DNA from: Atkinsonella hypoxylon
Lineage: Eukaryota; Ascomycota; Sordariomycetes; Hypocreales; Clavicipitaceae
DNA length: 64,000 bases
Reading direction: 5' to 3'
Assembly (NCBI GenBank): GCA_000729835.1
Contig: JFHB01000080.1
Location: 62,001-126,000, forward strand
Positions within the stretch are counted from its first letter, which is position 1. Each line of letters begins with the position of its first letter. The notes under the pieces were generated by a model. It was not told the DNA's origin and ran no database searches. It saw nothing but the letters and a program-made list of their open reading frames with translations. The translations under genes and the position numbers were made by a program. This document shows, piece after piece, positions 62,876-64,000 of this stretch.

Positions 62876-63882
62876 ATGTCCATGCCCGCTACTGGAGGCC
62901 ACAGCAAGCCTTGCTGTAACATCCCTCCCGTTGTTAGCAAGGGATATCAGGCCAAGGGCTCATATGAAAAAATTGGAGGGTACAAGACTTGTATGTTTGT
63001 AGCGTACACGTACAGCGCTGAGAGGAGTACCTACATGCTCTGTCACATGTTGAGTAATATGCTGACACATTGAATTCTGGGCACAGACGTCACCGGCCCT
63101 TCCGATGCTACGAAGGCCATTGTGGTCATTTACGATATCTTTGGCTACTTTGAGCAGACCCTCCAGGGTGCTGACATCATAGCGAACAGCGACTCGGAGA
63201 ACAAGTACAGGGTTTTGATCCCGGATTGGTTCAGGGGCAGTCCAGCCTCCATTGAGTGGTATGTCGGTGCTTCGCCTCTTCCTTGAACGCCATAAAAACC
63301 ATATGCAATGAGCTGACTGACTTTGAATCTCCAGGTATCCCCCCGACACACCCGAGAAGCAGGAGAAGCTTGGTGCTTTCTTTGGCAAGTATCCGCCCTC
63401 TGACATCGCTGGCAAGGTGTCCTCCTACGTACAGGCTCTCAAAGAGGAAAACCCTTCCTTGTCAAAGTTTGGCATTATAGGAGTAAGTCATGCGAAAAGT
63501 TGTTTCAATCGGCCCGAAAACAGAAGATTGATCATTTTTATTTTGTGAGCAGTACTGCTGGGGTGGAAAGGTCGCTACCTTGTCCCTCAAGGCCAACAAC
63601 AGCCCATTTGGAGCTGCTGCCGCTGTCCACCCTGCCATGGTTGACCCCAAGGACGCTGATGGTATTAAGGTGCCCATGGCTCTCTTAGCCTCTGGTGATG
63701 AGCCCGCTGAGGACGTCAAGAAATTTGAGGATGCTCTTCAAGTTCCCAAGCACGTGGAGACCTTTGAGGATCAAATACATGGCTGGATGGCAGCTCGCTC
63801 CGACCTGAGTGATGACCGCGTCAAGCAAGAGTATGAACGAGGTTACAAGACGCTGTTGAGCTTCTTCGGCAGGTATCTTTGA
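62876..63882 (+). CDS. Dienelactone hydrolase family protein
   Basis: Four exons (62876-62990, 63087-63258, 63335-63482, 63553-63882) encode 254 residues, the normal fungal length. All three introns (96, 76 and 70 bp) are GT-AG and keep frame. After an N-terminal CCNIPPVVSKGY segment the alpha/beta-hydrolase fold follows (KAIVVIYDIFGYFEQTLQGA, VLIPDWFRG). The nucleophile elbow is GYCWGGK with Cys147, the acid is probably Asp194 in LLASGDEP, and the base is His221 in DQIHGWMAAR: the Cys-His-Asp triad of the DLH family. The prototype bacterial enzyme opens dienelactone in chloroaromatic breakdown; most fungal members have unknown substrates. There is no signal peptide, so it is cytosolic. The gene is complete, and about 118 bp of 3' flank remains in the window. 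Confidence 0.92.
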
Positions 63883-64000
63883 GCCCAGAGAAAAAAGTAA
63901 GTCGAGGAAAGTCGGACTGCGATATTTGACGGCAGAGCCTTCTTCACTGCAAGCTAAGATGATTATACATGGAGATATGACCAACTATTTGTTATGAGCA

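Noticed and set aside
1..64000. CRISPR array, bacterial operon or prophage
   Set aside because: Spliced eukaryotic genes dominate, and no regularly spaced repeats of 25-40 bp with unique spacers occur.

Overview
The window looks like nuclear DNA of a filamentous ascomycete (Pezizomycotina), most likely Sordariomycetes and plausibly Hypocreales. The grounds are genes split by short GT-AG introns (mostly 48-140 bp), typical fungal proteins (GH35 beta-galactosidase, DHA2-type MFS transporter, Mpv17, Yif1, SRP receptor alpha, PI-PLC, dienelactone hydrolase), AT-rich TpA-rich relics that look like RIP-mutated repeats, and intergenic DNA sprinkled with TACTCCGTA-like and CCTAGGTACC-like motifs. I cannot name the species.

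Layout. Positions 1-8000 mix decayed and intact genes: a Dabb-domain gene with an in-frame TAG (minus), a frameshifted kinase-like relic (minus), an intact MFS transporter (minus) divergent from an intact Mpv17-family gene (plus), and an uncharacterised reading frame broken by a TAG (minus). After a 2.4 kb gene-free stretch, YIF1 (minus) and SRP receptor alpha (plus) form a divergent pair of early secretory pathway genes. A 2300-residue coiled-coil protein (minus) and a small cell-wall-sensor-like membrane protein (minus) follow. A 4.9 kb gene-free interval leads to an eight-exon secreted GH35 beta-galactosidase (plus), convergent with a 997-residue disordered protein (minus). Two identical tRNA-Asn(GUU) genes lie in opposite orientation around 40-41 kb with an orphan reading frame between them. 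A 90-residue cupin (minus) and a four-exon phosphoinositide-specific phospholipase C (plus) come next.

From about 45.6 to 62.9 kb there is a 17 kb gene-poor region rich in homopolymers, microsatellites and short palindromes. The only gene I can support in it is a two-exon 78-residue cysteine-rich protein at 55.9 kb. The window ends with a four-exon dienelactone hydrolase (plus).

There is no biosynthetic or catabolic cluster. Most neighbours are unrelated housekeeping genes; the YIF1/SRP receptor pair is the only clear functional pairing. All exon boundaries are inferred by eye from splice motifs and preserved reading frame, and in the intact multi-exon models the summed exon lengths are multiples of three. 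I found no convincing new biological system. The best leads are the cysteine-rich gene in the gene desert, the inverted tRNA pair with its orphan reading frame, and the recurring TAG interruptions at the left end.
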